From Albimonas donghaensis (lineage in GTDB: Bacteria; Pseudomonadota; Alphaproteobacteria; Rhodobacterales; Rhodobacteraceae), in NCBI RefSeq assembly GCF_900106695.1, contig NZ_FNMZ01000003.1, forward strand, positions 310,001-374,000: 64,000 nucleotides of DNA, given 5' to 3'. The translations under genes and the position numbers were made by a program. Below, in pieces: positions 54,298-63,419 of the stretch. Numbering within the stretch: the first letter of the stretch is position 1; each line of letters opens with the position of its first letter. Below the pieces are notes generated by a model. That model had not been told where the DNA came from. It worked only from the letters and a program-made list of their open reading frames with translations, and ran no database searches.

Positions 54298-55113
54298 TCA
54301 GGCCGCGCGACGACGGCGGCGGACGACGCCCAGCGCCCCGAGCCCGACCAGAAGCAGCGGCGCGGCGGCCGGCAGCGGAACTTCCGCCGACGCTGTTCCG
54401 GCCCAGCCCTCGGTCATCACGCTCTGGATCGCGGCGATCTGGTCTGCGACCTCCGAGGTCGCGTTGAACCAGTCGACGTCCATGACAAGGATCACCGAGC
54501 CCGCGCCCGGCTCCGCCAGATCGGAGCCGGACCAGCCGCCAACGAAGCCGTGGCCGCCCGCGCCGGTCATGTAGACGTTGTTCGGGTCGCCTTCCCAGGT
54601 GAAGCCGCCGCTGAGCTGGGGAGCGATCGCGCCCACGCCCGCAGTCGTGAAGGCCCCGCCGAACGCGTCCTCATTCACGACGTAGGGGCCCGCCTCATCG
54701 CCCAGGCCGCCGACCCCGACCAGATCCGTCGGGTTGGCCAGAAGCGCATTCAGAATGTTCTCGTTCATCTGGTTGAGGAGCTCGCAGCAGGGCCGCTCAC
54801 CCGTCAGGTAGAGATCGCCGCCGGACTCGACGAATTCGATCAGGTCCGCTTCGTCGGTTGCGGCGCCGGGCGCCGAGGCGACGTGCCAGATCGAGTCGTA
54901 GCTGCGGAGATCGCTGGGAAGCGCGGCCTGGTTGGTCACCGAGTGACCGGCGGCGGTCAGCGCCGTGGCGGCGTGGGTCGCCGAGGAGCTGAAGTTGCCG
55001 AACACCAGGATTTCGTCGCCGGTGACGGGGCCCGCCTGGGCGACGGCGGGCGCGAGAAGGCTGGACGCGACCGCGAGCGAAAGCGCGGCCAGAGATCGGG
55101 GAAGGGTACGCAT
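54298..55113 (-). CDS. VPLPA-CTERM surface protein with a flavodoxin/GATase1-like domain
   Basis: A 271-residue exported protein. The signal peptide ends SLLAPAVAQA; the C-terminus is a canonical sorting signal, EVPLPAAAPLLLVGLGALG followed by RRRRR. The centre begins with a Rossmann-like segment (DEILVFGNFSSSATHAATAL, YDSIWHVAS, LIEFVESGGDLYLTGERPCC) resembling a class I glutamine-amidotransferase-like fold in which a GERPCC turn stands where the nucleophile elbow would be. AAGGAAG precedes the ATG at 55113. Exosortase processing and surface display are expected. The function is unknown. Confidence 0.78.
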   Translation of the reverse strand: MRTLPRSLAALSLAVASSLLAPAVAQAGPVTGDEILVFGNFSSSATHAATALTAAGHSVTNQAALPSDLRSYDSIWHVASAPGAATDEADLIEFVESGGDLYLTGERPCCELLNQMNENILNALLANPTDLVGVGGLGDEAGPYVVNEDAFGGAFTTAGVGAIAPQLSGGFTWEGDPNNVYMTGAGGHGFVGGWSGSDLAEPGAGSVILVMDVDWFNATSEVADQIAAIQSVMTEGWAGTASAEVPLPAAAPLLLVGLGALGVVRRRRRAA

Positions 55114-55310
55114 GAACGCTTCCTTAGCTAGGATGGACAGGGTTTTTTGCCCAATCGCCCTCGCGCCAGTCAACGAAGTGAACGTGAAATGAACTAATGA
55201 CGTCGCGGCGCCTCTTCGATTCCGCGCCGCTCGCGCCCCTGCGGGACCGTCCGCGCACGCGATCGGACGAACCCGCGGGAAAGGGATCCGCGATGCGACT
55301 CCCGGACTCG

Positions 55311-56909
55311 TCAGGCCGTCGCCGCTTCCCGCGCCGCCAGCGCCGCCTCCAGGTCCGGCGTCGCGGCCAGCAATTCGCTTGTATAGGGATGGCGCGGGGC
55401 GGCGAAGACGGTCTCGGTCTCGCCTTCCTCGACCACCTTGCCGGCTTTCATCACCAGAACCCGGTCGGTGATCGCGCGGACCACGTGCAGGTCGTGGGAA
55501 ATGAACAGGTAGCTGACCCCGAGCCGGTCCGAGAGCCCGGCCAGAAGGTCCAGAATCCGCGCCCGCACCGACACGTCCAGCGCCGAGACCGCCTCGTCCA
55601 GCACCACCAGCCTTGGCTCGGTGATCAGGGCGCGGGCGATGGCGATGCGCTGGCGCTGACCGCCGGAGAACTGGTGGGGATGCCGCTCCGCGTCCTCGGC
55701 GCGCAGGCCCACGGCCTCCAGCATGGCCTCGACGCGGGCGCGGCGCTCGGCTTTCGCGGGGCGGGGGCGGAGCAGGTGGAAGGGCTCGGCCACCAGATCG
55801 GCCACCTTCCAGCGCGGGTCGAAGCTGCCATAGGGGTCCTGGAACACCACCTGGATATCGCGCCGACGCTCCGCCGGGGCGGCGGGGGAGAACGGGCGGC
55901 CGACCAGGCTGACCTCGCCGCCCTGCAACCCCTCCAGCCCCAGAATGGCGCGCGACAGGGTGGACTTGCCGCAGCCGCTCTCACCCACCAGCCCCACATT
56001 CTCGCCCGAGCGGATGGCCAGCGACACGCCGTCCACCGCGCGGAACAGCGGGCGCGGGCCGAACAGGCGGCGCCGGGGCAGGGCGTAGTCGCGCACGGCC
56101 TCGCGGACCTCCAGCACCGGTTCCCCCAGCGGGCGGCGATCCCGCTCCGGACGATGGGTGGAGGCCGCGAAGAGCGAGCGGGTGTAGGGATGCGACATGG
56201 CGCGGAACAGGGGTGCGGTCGGCCCGGCCTCCACCACCGCGCCGTCCTTCATGATGGCGATGCGGTCGGCCATGTCCGCCACCACCGCGAGGTCATGGGT
56301 GATCATCATCAACCCGGCCCCGTCCTCACGCGCCAGCGTCTTAAGCAGGTCGAGGATCACCGCCTGGGTGGTCACGTCCAGCGCGGTCGTCGGCTCGTCG
56401 GCGATCAGCAGGCGCGGGCGCAGGGCCACCGCCATGGCGATCACCACCCGCTGGCGCTGCCCGCCGGACAGGTCATGGGGGTAGCGGTCCATCGGGAACT
56501 GTTGGGGCGGCAGTCCGGCGCGGGTCAGGGCGCGGCGGGCGGCGGCCTCCGGGTCCGGGTCGGCGCGGTGGATGCGGATCACTTCCGCCACCTGCGCGCC
56601 GATGGTCTTCAGGGGGTTGAGCGCGGTCATCGGCTCCTGGAACACCATGCCGACGCGGGCCCCGCGGACCCGGCACATGGCGGGTTCGGAAAGCGCCGTC
56701 AGATCCTCCCCGTCCAGCCTTATGGCGCCGGAGATCCGCGCCCCCTCCGGCAGCAGCCGCATCACCGACAGCGCGGTCATCGACTTGCCCGACCCGCTTT
56801 CGCCCACCAGCCCCAGCGCCTCTCCGGGCGCGATGGACAGCGACACGTCGCGCAGGATCGGGTGGCCGCCGATATCGACGGTGAGGTTCTCGATCTCCAG
56901 CAGGCTCAT
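55311..56909 (-). CDS. fused peptide ABC transporter ATPase (DppD-DppF type)
   Basis: A 532-residue double ATPase. The first domain has GESGSGKS (36-43), LSGGQRQRV and [12 protein letters not shown]; the second has [17 protein letters not shown] and [12 protein letters not shown]. Both show the oligopeptide-family C-terminal segment ([10 protein letters not shown] and [10 protein letters not shown]). It powers the DppB/DppC channel encoded upstream, whose stop codon it overlaps by 4 bp (56906-56909). In the fused form no separate partner is required. Confidence 0.95.
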   Translation of the reverse strand: MSLLEIENLTVDIGGHPILRDVSLSIAPGEALGLVGESGSGKSMTALSVMRLLPEGARISGAIRLDGEDLTALSEPAMCRVRGARVGMVFQEPMTALNPLKTIGAQVAEVIRIHRADPDPEAAARRALTRAGLPPQQFPMDRYPHDLSGGQRQRVVIAMAVALRPRLLIADEPTTALDVTTQAVILDLLKTLAREDGAGLMMITHDLAVVADMADRIAIMKDGAVVEAGPTAPLFRAMSHPYTRSLFAASTHRPERDRRPLGEPVLEVREAVRDYALPRRRLFGPRPLFRAVDGVSLAIRSGENVGLVGESGCGKSTLSRAILGLEGLQGGEVSLVGRPFSPAAPAERRRDIQVVFQDPYGSFDPRWKVADLVAEPFHLLRPRPAKAERRARVEAMLEAVGLRAEDAERHPHQFSGGQRQRIAIARALITEPRLVVLDEAVSALDVSVRARILDLLAGLSDRLGVSYLFISHDLHVVRAITDRVLVMKAGKVVEEGETETVFAAPRHPYTSELLAATPDLEAALAAREAATA

Positions 56910-57739
56910 GCGCGTCCCTTAAGCCGCGGGTCGAGCGCGTCGCGCAGCCCGTCCCCCATCAGGTTCAGCCCCAGCACGGTCAGCGCCACGGCGAGGCCGG
57001 GGAAGATCGCGAACCAGGGGGCGACGTAGATCATGGTCTGCGCCTCGGCCAGCATCCGCCCCCAGGAGGGGGTCGGGGGCTGGGCGCCGAGGCCGACATA
57101 GGACAATCCCACCTCGGCGAGAATGCCGAGCGAGAACTGGATGGTCGCCTGCACGATCAACAGGTTGGCCGTGTTGGGCAGGATATGCTCGAAGGAGATC
57201 CGCGCCGCCCCCTTGCCCGCGGCGCGCGCCGCGAGGATGTATTCCCGCGCCCAGAGCGACAGCGCCGCACCGCGGGTCAGGCGGGCGAAGACGGGGATGT
57301 TGAAGATCCCGATGGCGAGGATGGCGTTGACCGCCCCCGGCCCCAGCGAGGCGGTGATCAGGATGGCGAGGATCAGCGCCGGGAAGGCGAACACGAGGTC
57401 GTTGAACCGCATCACCAGTTCATCCAGCCAGCCGCCCCGCCCTGCCGCCGCCGCCAGTCCCAGCGGCACGCCGATGCCGGCGCCGATCGCCACCGCCACC
57501 AGCGCCACGGTGATCGAGGTCCGCGCCCCGACCATGATCATGGAGAAGATGTCCCGCCCGAAATGATCGGTGCCGAACCAGTGCTCCCCCCCCGGCGGGC
57601 GCAGACGCGAGGCGATGGACAGGCCCTCGGTCGACCAGGGCGTCCAGGCGTAGCTCAGCGCCGCGGCGCCGACGAACAGCACCGTCAGGACCGCACCGAC
57701 GACGAAGCCGGAGGAGACGCGCACGCTTCCCAGCCTCAC
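56906..57739 (-). CDS. peptide ABC transporter permease, DppC type
   Basis: A 277-residue inner-membrane permease with an N-terminal helix (FVVGAVLTVLFVGAAALSYA), HWFGTDHFGRDIFSMIMVGAR typical of the OppC/DppC branch, and the EAA loop AARAAGKGAARISFEHILPN. The GTG start at 57739 overlaps the DppB stop (GTGA). It pairs with DppB and the fused ATPase. Confidence 0.94.
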   Translation of the reverse strand: MRLGSVRVSSGFVVGAVLTVLFVGAAALSYAWTPWSTEGLSIASRLRPPGGEHWFGTDHFGRDIFSMIMVGARTSITVALVAVAIGAGIGVPLGLAAAAGRGGWLDELVMRFNDLVFAFPALILAILITASLGPGAVNAILAIGIFNIPVFARLTRGAALSLWAREYILAARAAGKGAARISFEHILPNTANLLIVQATIQFSLGILAEVGLSYVGLGAQPPTPSWGRMLAEAQTMIYVAPWFAIFPGLAVALTVLGLNLMGDGLRDALDPRLKGRA

Positions 57740-58686
57740 GGCCGCCGCTCCCGCAGGCGCGGATCGACCAGCGCATAGGCCACGTCCACGGCCAGCGTCA
57801 CCAGCACCACGGCGAAGACCAGCAGCACCACCACCGATTTCACCACGATCAGGTCCTGCTGGATCACCCCCTGGAACACCAGCCGGCCGAGGCCGGGCAG
57901 GAAGAACACGTTCTCGATGATGATGGCGCCCGCCATGAGGAAGGAGAACTGCATGCCGATGATGGTCAGCACCGGGATCAGGGCGTTGCGCAGCGCGTGG
58001 CGGCGGATGGCCTGGCCGCGGGAAAGGCCCTTGGCCCGCGCGGTGCGCATCCAGTCCTCGCCCATCGCGTCGAGCAGGGCGGAGCGCATGACCCGCGCCA
58101 GAATGGAGGCCTGGGGCAGCGCCAGCGCCACCGCCGGCAGGGTCAGCGCCTTGATCCCCGCCCAGAACCCGGCCTCCCATCCCGGGAAGCCCCCGGCGGA
58201 GAACAGCTGCAGGACGGTGGAGAACAGGATCACCAGCAGCATGGCGAACCAGAAATTCGGCGTGGCGATGCCCGCTTGGGTCAGCCCCATCACCGCGTAG
58301 TCCCCCGCCCGCCCGCGACGCGAGGCGGCGAAGACCCCGGCGGGAATGGCGATCAGCGTGGACAGCGCCAGCGCGTAGACGGTCAGCGGCGCGCTGACCG
58401 CCAGCCGCTCGGCCACCAGTTCGGAAACCGGGGTCTTGTAGGTGTAGGAGGTCCCGAAATCCCCCTGCGCCATGTCGAGGACCCAGGTCGCGTAGCGGGT
58501 GACGAGCGGCGCATCCAGCCCCAGCTCGCGCCGCAGCGCCTCGACCGCTTCGGGGTCGGCGTTCATGCCCATCATGGTCAGCGCCGGGTCGCCGGGGGCG
58601 ACCTCCAGCAGCAGGAAGATCGCCACGGTGGCGGCCAGCAGCGTGAGAACCAGGGCGAGCGCCCGTCGGGCGAGGAAGGCGATCAT
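57736..58686 (-). CDS. peptide ABC transporter permease, DppB type
   Basis: A 316-residue permease: LLEVAPGDPALTMMGMNADP near the N-terminus, GDFGTSYTYKTPVSELVAER, and the EAA loop ARAKGLSRGQAIRRHALRNA with LAGAIIIENVFFLPGLG. These are the OppB/DppB signatures. The ATG at 58686 overlaps the GNAT gene stop by 4 bp, so a transferase gene is translationally coupled upstream of the transporter. Confidence 0.94.
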   Translation of the reverse strand: MIAFLARRALALVLTLLAATVAIFLLLEVAPGDPALTMMGMNADPEAVEALRRELGLDAPLVTRYATWVLDMAQGDFGTSYTYKTPVSELVAERLAVSAPLTVYALALSTLIAIPAGVFAASRRGRAGDYAVMGLTQAGIATPNFWFAMLLVILFSTVLQLFSAGGFPGWEAGFWAGIKALTLPAVALALPQASILARVMRSALLDAMGEDWMRTARAKGLSRGQAIRRHALRNALIPVLTIIGMQFSFLMAGAIIIENVFFLPGLGRLVFQGVIQQDLIVVKSVVVLLVFAVVLVTLAVDVAYALVDPRLRERRP

Positions 58687-59171
58687 TCGGCCAGGTCGTC
58701 GAAAGCCCGTGCGTAGGAAAGCGCGCCCTCGCCGGACAGCGCCCCCGCCTCCAGTTCCAGCCCCATCAGGAACGGCCCGGAATAGGACGAGGCGTAGCCC
58801 CGCGCGGTCTGGGTGTGAAAGCCGAAGCGGGCGTAATAGGGCGGGTCGCCCAGCACGAAGACCCCCTTCCATCCGGCGGCGCGGGCGCGGTCCAGCGCCT
58901 CGGTCACCAGCGCGGTTCCCACGCCCTTGCCATGCAGGTCAGGCCGGACCGAGACCGGCGCCAGCCCCATCGCGCCCTCCGGCGCCCGCATGGGCGAGAG
59001 CATGACATGGCCGGCCAGCTCCCCGTCGATGTCGGCCACCACGGAGATCGCGTCGGGCGACTCGGCCCGCAGGCGGTCGACCAGCCGGGCCTCGTCCTCG
59101 CGTCCGAACGCCGCCTCGGTCACGCGCCGGACATGGGGGATGTCGGCCAGGGTCTCGGCGCGCAGATGCAT
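58683..59171 (-). CDS. GNAT-family N-acetyltransferase, coupled to the peptide transporter
   Basis: A 162-residue acetyltransferase. LAPVSVRPDLHGKGVGTALV is the acetyl-CoA-binding motif (V-x-P-x2-x-G-x-G-x-A) and VLGDPPYYARFGF is typical of the YhbS-like branch. The ATG at 59171 follows GGGAGA; an earlier start at 59189 has no ribosome site. The 4 bp overlap with dppB implies joint expression. It could acetylate a peptide or amine brought in by the transporter, which is inference. Confidence 0.85.
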   Translation of the reverse strand: MHLRAETLADIPHVRRVTEAAFGREDEARLVDRLRAESPDAISVVADIDGELAGHVMLSPMRAPEGAMGLAPVSVRPDLHGKGVGTALVTEALDRARAAGWKGVFVLGDPPYYARFGFHTQTARGYASSYSGPFLMGLELEAGALSGEGALSYARAFDDLAE

Positions 59172-59378
59172 CAGGGTCTCCCGGACCAAGGGACTTGGGA
59201 GGCGAGCCTAGCCCCACGCCCGCCCCGGCGCCAAGGCCGCGCCGAGCCGGGATGCGGGAGACGGCGCCGCAGGCGACCCCGGTTCCGGGCCGGCGCGGCG
59301 CCCCGGGCGCCATCGGCGCGACCTCCGGCGCCGGCTTCCGCCCGCGCGGCTGGGCGGGATGGCTCCGGACAAGCGGGA

Positions 59379-59930
59379 TCAGGCCGTCGGCGCGGGCCGT
59401 CCGGGCGACAGGCGGGCGTTGATCTCCCGGCCCAGCCAGAAACGGCCCTCCAGCCAGGGCGACAGCTCCAGCACCCGGCCGCCGCGAAAGGCGATGCGGG
59501 CGGTGCGTTCGTCCATCGACACGCCGGTCGCCTCCGACAGCTTCAGCGAATAGCGCTGGCCCAGCAGGTTGCGCGACACGATCCGCTCCCAGCTCACCGT
59601 CACCCGTTCCGACAGCTGCACGGCCCGCCGGCCGGCCACGGCGCCGACCGCGAGGAACAGGATCCAGTGCCAGAAGGTCTCGCCCACGGTCTCGCCCGCG
59701 GCCATCCGCTCGAACAGGGCCCGGCCGATCAGCGCCTCCACCGCCGCCAGCCCGGCGAACCACCACCAGGCGGCGTTCGACGCGGTCAGCACCGTCGCCG
59801 TGCCTTCGCGCAGCGGCTCGTCCCAGGCCTGACGCTGGCGGGCGCGGAATTCCATCCGGCTGCCGAGATTGCGCCAGATCAGGAAGGCGATGCCGAGCAC
59901 CATCACGACGAGCGCGAGGCGGATGATCAT
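59379..59930 (-). CDS. membrane protein of unknown function with a PH-like C-terminus
   Basis: A 183-residue protein with one N-terminal helix (LALVVMVLGIAFLIW), a second hydrophobic region around residues 53-110 (NAAWWWFAGLAAVEALIG, FWHWILFLAVGAVAG), and a C-terminal beta-rich domain (LLGQRYSLKLSEATGVSMDE, FRGGRVLELSPWLEG) that looks like a bacterial PH domain. GGGAGAG precedes the ATG. It lies between the binding-protein gene and the GNAT-dppBC operon on the same strand; no role in transport is shown. Confidence 0.6.
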   Translation of the reverse strand: MIIRLALVVMVLGIAFLIWRNLGSRMEFRARQRQAWDEPLREGTATVLTASNAAWWWFAGLAAVEALIGRALFERMAAGETVGETFWHWILFLAVGAVAGRRAVQLSERVTVSWERIVSRNLLGQRYSLKLSEATGVSMDERTARIAFRGGRVLELSPWLEGRFWLGREINARLSPGRPAPTA

Positions 59931-59983
59931 GGCGGGGCTCTCCCTTGGCTGCTCTGCGCGTCGCCGCGGCGGGGGCCGAGGAC

Positions 59984-60016
59984 GCGAAACGGGCCGAGGG
60001 TCGCCCCCCGGCCCGT
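59984..60016 (-). terminator. terminator behind the binding-protein gene
   Basis: ACGGGCCG (59989-59996) and CGGCCCGT (60009-60016) pair; on the minus strand the stem is followed by TTCGCG. It sits about 60 bp past the substrate-binding protein stop, separating it from the downstream genes. Confidence 0.55.
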
Positions 60017-60073
60017 CTCAAGATAGGGGCGCGGGGGCCCCTTCTCCAGTCTCGCGGACCCGATCCGGCCGGA

Positions 60074-61546
60074 TCAGTCGACCCAGCGCACCGCCGTCAG
60101 GTCGATGGCCTGGGTGGGCTGGTTGGCCCACATGCCTTTCAGCTTCGTGCGCCAGACCCCGATCTTGCCGAGCTGGAACAGGTAGCCGTTGACCGCGTCC
60201 TCGGCGATCATGGTCCCGGCTTTCCTGAGGATCGCGTTCTGCGCCTCGGCGTCGGTGGCGGCGTTGAGCTCCTCCATCAGCGCCTGGAACTCCGGCTTGC
60301 CATAGCCGAAGTAATAGTCGGGCCGGGCGTAGATGTTGATGTCCCGCGGCTCGGTATGGCTGACGATGGTGAGGTCGAAGTCCTTGCCCTTGAACACCTG
60401 CTCCAGCCACTGCGCCCATTCGACGGGGATGATCTCCAGCCGGATCCCGATCTCGCGAAGCTGGGCCGCGACCACCTCGCCGCCGCGCCGCGCATAGGCG
60501 GGGGGCGGCAGCTTCAGCGTGGCGTCGAAGCCGTCGGGGAAGCCGGCCTCGGCCAGCAGCGCCCGGGCCTTGTCGAGGTCATGGGGGTAGAGGCCCGACA
60601 GGTCCTCGAAGGCCGGCCCGTGCGGCGGGTAATGGGTGTGAATCGGCGTCCCGATCCCGAACATCGCCCCGTCCACGATCGCCTGCCGGTCCAGCGCATG
60701 GGCGATGGCCTGACGGACCTTGAGCTGATCGAAGGGCGCCTTGGCGGTGTTGGTCCCCAGGATGGTCTCGCCCTCGGTCGAGCCCATGACCACGTCGAAG
60801 CGCGGGTCGGCCTCGATCTGGGGCACGGTCTCGGGGCTGGGCCAGCCGGGGAAGCCGTCCACGTCGCCGGCCATCAGCGCCGCCAGCGCCGCGGTGGGGT
60901 CGGAGATGAACTTGAACGTCGCGCGGTCCAGCTGCGCGGGCTCCCCCCAGTAATCCGGGTTCTTCTCCAGCGTGATCGAGGCGCCCTTGGCCCAGTCGCC
61001 GAACACGAAGGGCCCGGTGCCGACCGGGTCGGTGGCGTTGGTCGCGGCCGAGGCCGGGTCCACGATCACCGCATCCCCCCAGCCCATGTTGAACAGGAAA
61101 GCGCCGGTGGGCCGCTTGAGCGTGATCTTCACCGTGGCGGGATCGACGACCTCGATGGTCTCGATCGGCTCGAACAGGACCTTCTGGGCGTTCTGGCTGT
61201 CCTCGGCCATGGCCCGGTCGAAGGAGAACTTCACGTCCGAGGCGTCGAAAGCCGCGCCGTCATGGAACGTCGCGCCCTCGACCAGGTGGAAGATGTAGGT
61301 CAGCCCGTCCTCGGAGATCTCCCAGCTTCGCGCCAGCGCGGGCTGGGCGGCGCCGGTCTCGTCGATGCGGGTGAGGCCCTCGAAGACATTGGCGTAGACC
61401 ACTTCGTCGATGGCCGCGGCGGCGCCGGCGGTGGGGTCGAGATTGGGCGGCTCCAGCGCCACGCCGAGGGTCAGATCGGTTTTCGCGGCCTGGGCGGCGC
61501 CGGCCAGCAGGGCGGCGGCGGCGACGCCGAAGAGAAGACGTTTCAT
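60074..61546 (-). CDS. peptide ABC transporter substrate-binding protein (family 5)
   Basis: A 490-residue periplasmic solute-binding protein with signal peptide MKRLLFGVAAAALLAGAAQA. The family 5 (DppA/OppA/NikA) pattern is clear: LEPPNLDPTAGAAAAIDEVV, VYANVFEGLTRIDETGAAQP, HDGAAFDASDVKFSFDRA, DPVGTGPFVFGDW and VRQAIAHALDRQAIVDG. It captures peptides or related solutes for the DppBC-DF transporter on the same strand. A hairpin behind it suggests higher expression of the binding protein than of the membrane parts. Confidence 0.94.
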   Translation of the reverse strand: MKRLLFGVAAAALLAGAAQAAKTDLTLGVALEPPNLDPTAGAAAAIDEVVYANVFEGLTRIDETGAAQPALARSWEISEDGLTYIFHLVEGATFHDGAAFDASDVKFSFDRAMAEDSQNAQKVLFEPIETIEVVDPATVKITLKRPTGAFLFNMGWGDAVIVDPASAATNATDPVGTGPFVFGDWAKGASITLEKNPDYWGEPAQLDRATFKFISDPTAALAALMAGDVDGFPGWPSPETVPQIEADPRFDVVMGSTEGETILGTNTAKAPFDQLKVRQAIAHALDRQAIVDGAMFGIGTPIHTHYPPHGPAFEDLSGLYPHDLDKARALLAEAGFPDGFDATLKLPPPAYARRGGEVVAAQLREIGIRLEIIPVEWAQWLEQVFKGKDFDLTIVSHTEPRDINIYARPDYYFGYGKPEFQALMEELNAATDAEAQNAILRKAGTMIAEDAVNGYLFQLGKIGVWRTKLKGMWANQPTQAIDLTAVRWVD

Positions 61547-61804
61547 TCAGGTCTCCCGGTCGGGAGGCGCGGTTGGTCCGCGCCCGGTCATTGGGTCGCC
61601 GCATCCCGGCCTCCGGCGGCTTCCGGACGACGGGGCGGCGCGGTGGGCATCATCGGCGGGATGGCGGCGGACGTCCAGCGCGCAGGATCGGACGGGCGGG
61701 CGCTGGTCCGGGCGCCGAGATCGTTGCCGCCAGGGCGGAGCGGGTGCTAGGGCTGCGCGCGATCCCGCCCCTCGCCGGGGGCCAGCAGACCAGGAGCCTC
61801 CGTC

Positions 61805-62608
61805 ATGCCCATCCCCGTCACCGTCACCGGCGTCTCCGGCCGCATGGGACAGATGCTGGTCAAGGCCGTGCAGGAGAACCCGGAGACCGAGCTGGTCGGC
61901 GCCACCGACCGCCCCGGCTCCGACTGGATCGGGCGCGACCTGGGCGAGGCGATGGGCGCCGCGGCCCTGGGGCTGAAGGTGGAGGACGACCCGCTGGAGG
62001 CCTTCGCCCGGTCCCGTGCGGTGCTGGATTTCACCACGCCCGCGGCGTCGGTCGCCCATGCCGGGCTCGCCGCCCAGGCGCGCTGCGTGCATGTCATCGG
62101 CACCACCGGCTTCGAGGCCGGGCATCTGGCCGCCTTCGCCGCCGCCGCGCGGCACGCGACGATCGTGCGGGCCGGGAACATGAGCCTCGGCGTGAACCTG
62201 CTGGCCTCGCTGACCGAGCGGGTGGCGAAGGCCCTGGGCGAGGAATTCGACATCGAGGTGGTGGAGATGCACCACAAGCACAAGGTCGACGCGCCCTCGG
62301 GCACCGCGCTGATGCTGGGCGAGGCGGCGGCGCAGGGGCGGGGCGTGTCGCTGACCGACGCCATGGTCTCGGGCCGCGACGGCATCACCGGAGCGCGGGA
62401 GACGGGGAGCATCGGGTTCTCGGCGATCCGCGGCGGCGACGTGGTGGGCGAGCATGACGTGATCTTCGCCGGGGCCGGCGAGCGGCTGATCCTGCGCCAT
62501 GTGGCCACCGACCGGATGCTGTTCGCCCGCGGCGCGGTGCGCGCGGCGATCTGGGGGCAGGAGAAGCAGCCGGGCGAATATTCGATGGCCGACGTTCTGG
62601 GGCTCTGA
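61805..62608 (+). CDS. dapB: 4-hydroxy-tetrahydrodipicolinate reductase
   Basis: A 267-residue NAD(P)H-dependent reductase of the lysine/diaminopimelate pathway. It has the Rossmann start [38 protein letters not shown], and the substrate signature [20 protein letters not shown] with the catalytic HH and K. CCAGGAG precedes the ATG. Standard length; a single gene in this window. Confidence 0.97.
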   Translation: MPIPVTVTGVSGRMGQMLVKAVQENPETELVGATDRPGSDWIGRDLGEAMGAAALGLKVEDDPLEAFARSRAVLDFTTPAASVAHAGLAAQARCVHVIGTTGFEAGHLAAFAAAARHATIVRAGNMSLGVNLLASLTERVAKALGEEFDIEVVEMHHKHKVDAPSGTALMLGEAAAQGRGVSLTDAMVSGRDGITGARETGSIGFSAIRGGDVVGEHDVIFAGAGERLILRHVATDRMLFARGAVRAAIWGQEKQPGEYSMADVLGL

Positions 62609-62719
62609 AGGGTTCGCGCGGCCCCGGGGACGGGAGCCGCGCGGGAACCCGCGCGCCGGTCGCCCCCGGGCGCCCGCGCGGCGTTGCGCCGGGGACGCAT
62701 TCGGCGCCGTCTCGGGCGG

Positions 62720-63394
62720 TCAGCCGGGTTTCTTGAGATAGACGTAGAGCGCGCCGTCGCCGCCATGGCTTTGATGGGCGGGGTAGACGCCGACCACCGT
62801 GCCCTCCAGCGGATGAGTGGCGAGCCAGTGCGGGACGGCGTGCTTCAGCACCCCGATCCGGTCCGGCATGAAGGGCGCGTCGTCCACCCGCTTGCGCCCG
62901 CCCTTGCCGGTGATGATCAGCACGACCCTTGCGCCGGCTTTCCGCTCCGCCAGGATGAAGCGGATGAGGGCGCGATGCGCGCGATCCGCGGTCATCCCGT
63001 GCAGGTCCAGCCGCGCGTCCGGGCGGCGCAGCCCTCGGCGCAGCTTCTGGGCGGTGTTGCGGTCGAGCCCCGCCGCCGGATCGAAGCCGTCCACCAGCGG
63101 GCGCAGCGGCGCCGGCTGCGGCGGCGGGCGACGCGAGCCGGTGGGGCGCAGGACCCGCGGCGCGGCCGGGGCCGCCGGCGGCTCGGGTTTCGGATCGGTA
63201 TAGGGCGTCGTCGCGTCGGCGGTTCGGGGGAGGCCCCGGGCCGGTCGCACCGGCTCTCCGCTCTCGGCCGAAGGGGTGATCGCCACGCCGGAGCGCAATC
63301 CGCCCCGGGCCAGCGGCGCGGCATCCGCCACCACCCGGTCCCAGAGCGCGCGCTCCTCCGCGGTCAGGCCGCTTCGCCGGCGTCGTCCGGCCAC
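62720..63394 (-). CDS. Smr-domain protein
   Basis: A 224-residue protein with a disordered Pro/Arg-rich N-terminal half and a C-terminal Smr domain (residues about 125-224). LDLHGMTADRAHRALIRFI is motif 1 and VVLIITGKGG motif 2. Smr domains have nicking-endonuclease or RNA-cleaving activity (MutS2, ribosome rescue SmrB). It begins with GTG (63394) after GGGGGAAGG. It lies 25 bp behind the Tim44-like gene on the same strand, so they are probably co-transcribed. Confidence 0.9.
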   Translation of the reverse strand: MAGRRRRSGLTAEERALWDRVVADAAPLARGGLRSGVAITPSAESGEPVRPARGLPRTADATTPYTDPKPEPPAAPAAPRVLRPTGSRRPPPQPAPLRPLVDGFDPAAGLDRNTAQKLRRGLRRPDARLDLHGMTADRAHRALIRFILAERKAGARVVLIITGKGGRKRVDDAPFMPDRIGVLKHAVPHWLATHPLEGTVVGVYPAHQSHGGDGALYVYLKKPG

Positions 63395-63419
63395 GCGGCC
63401 TTCCCCCTTCGTGTCCGGA

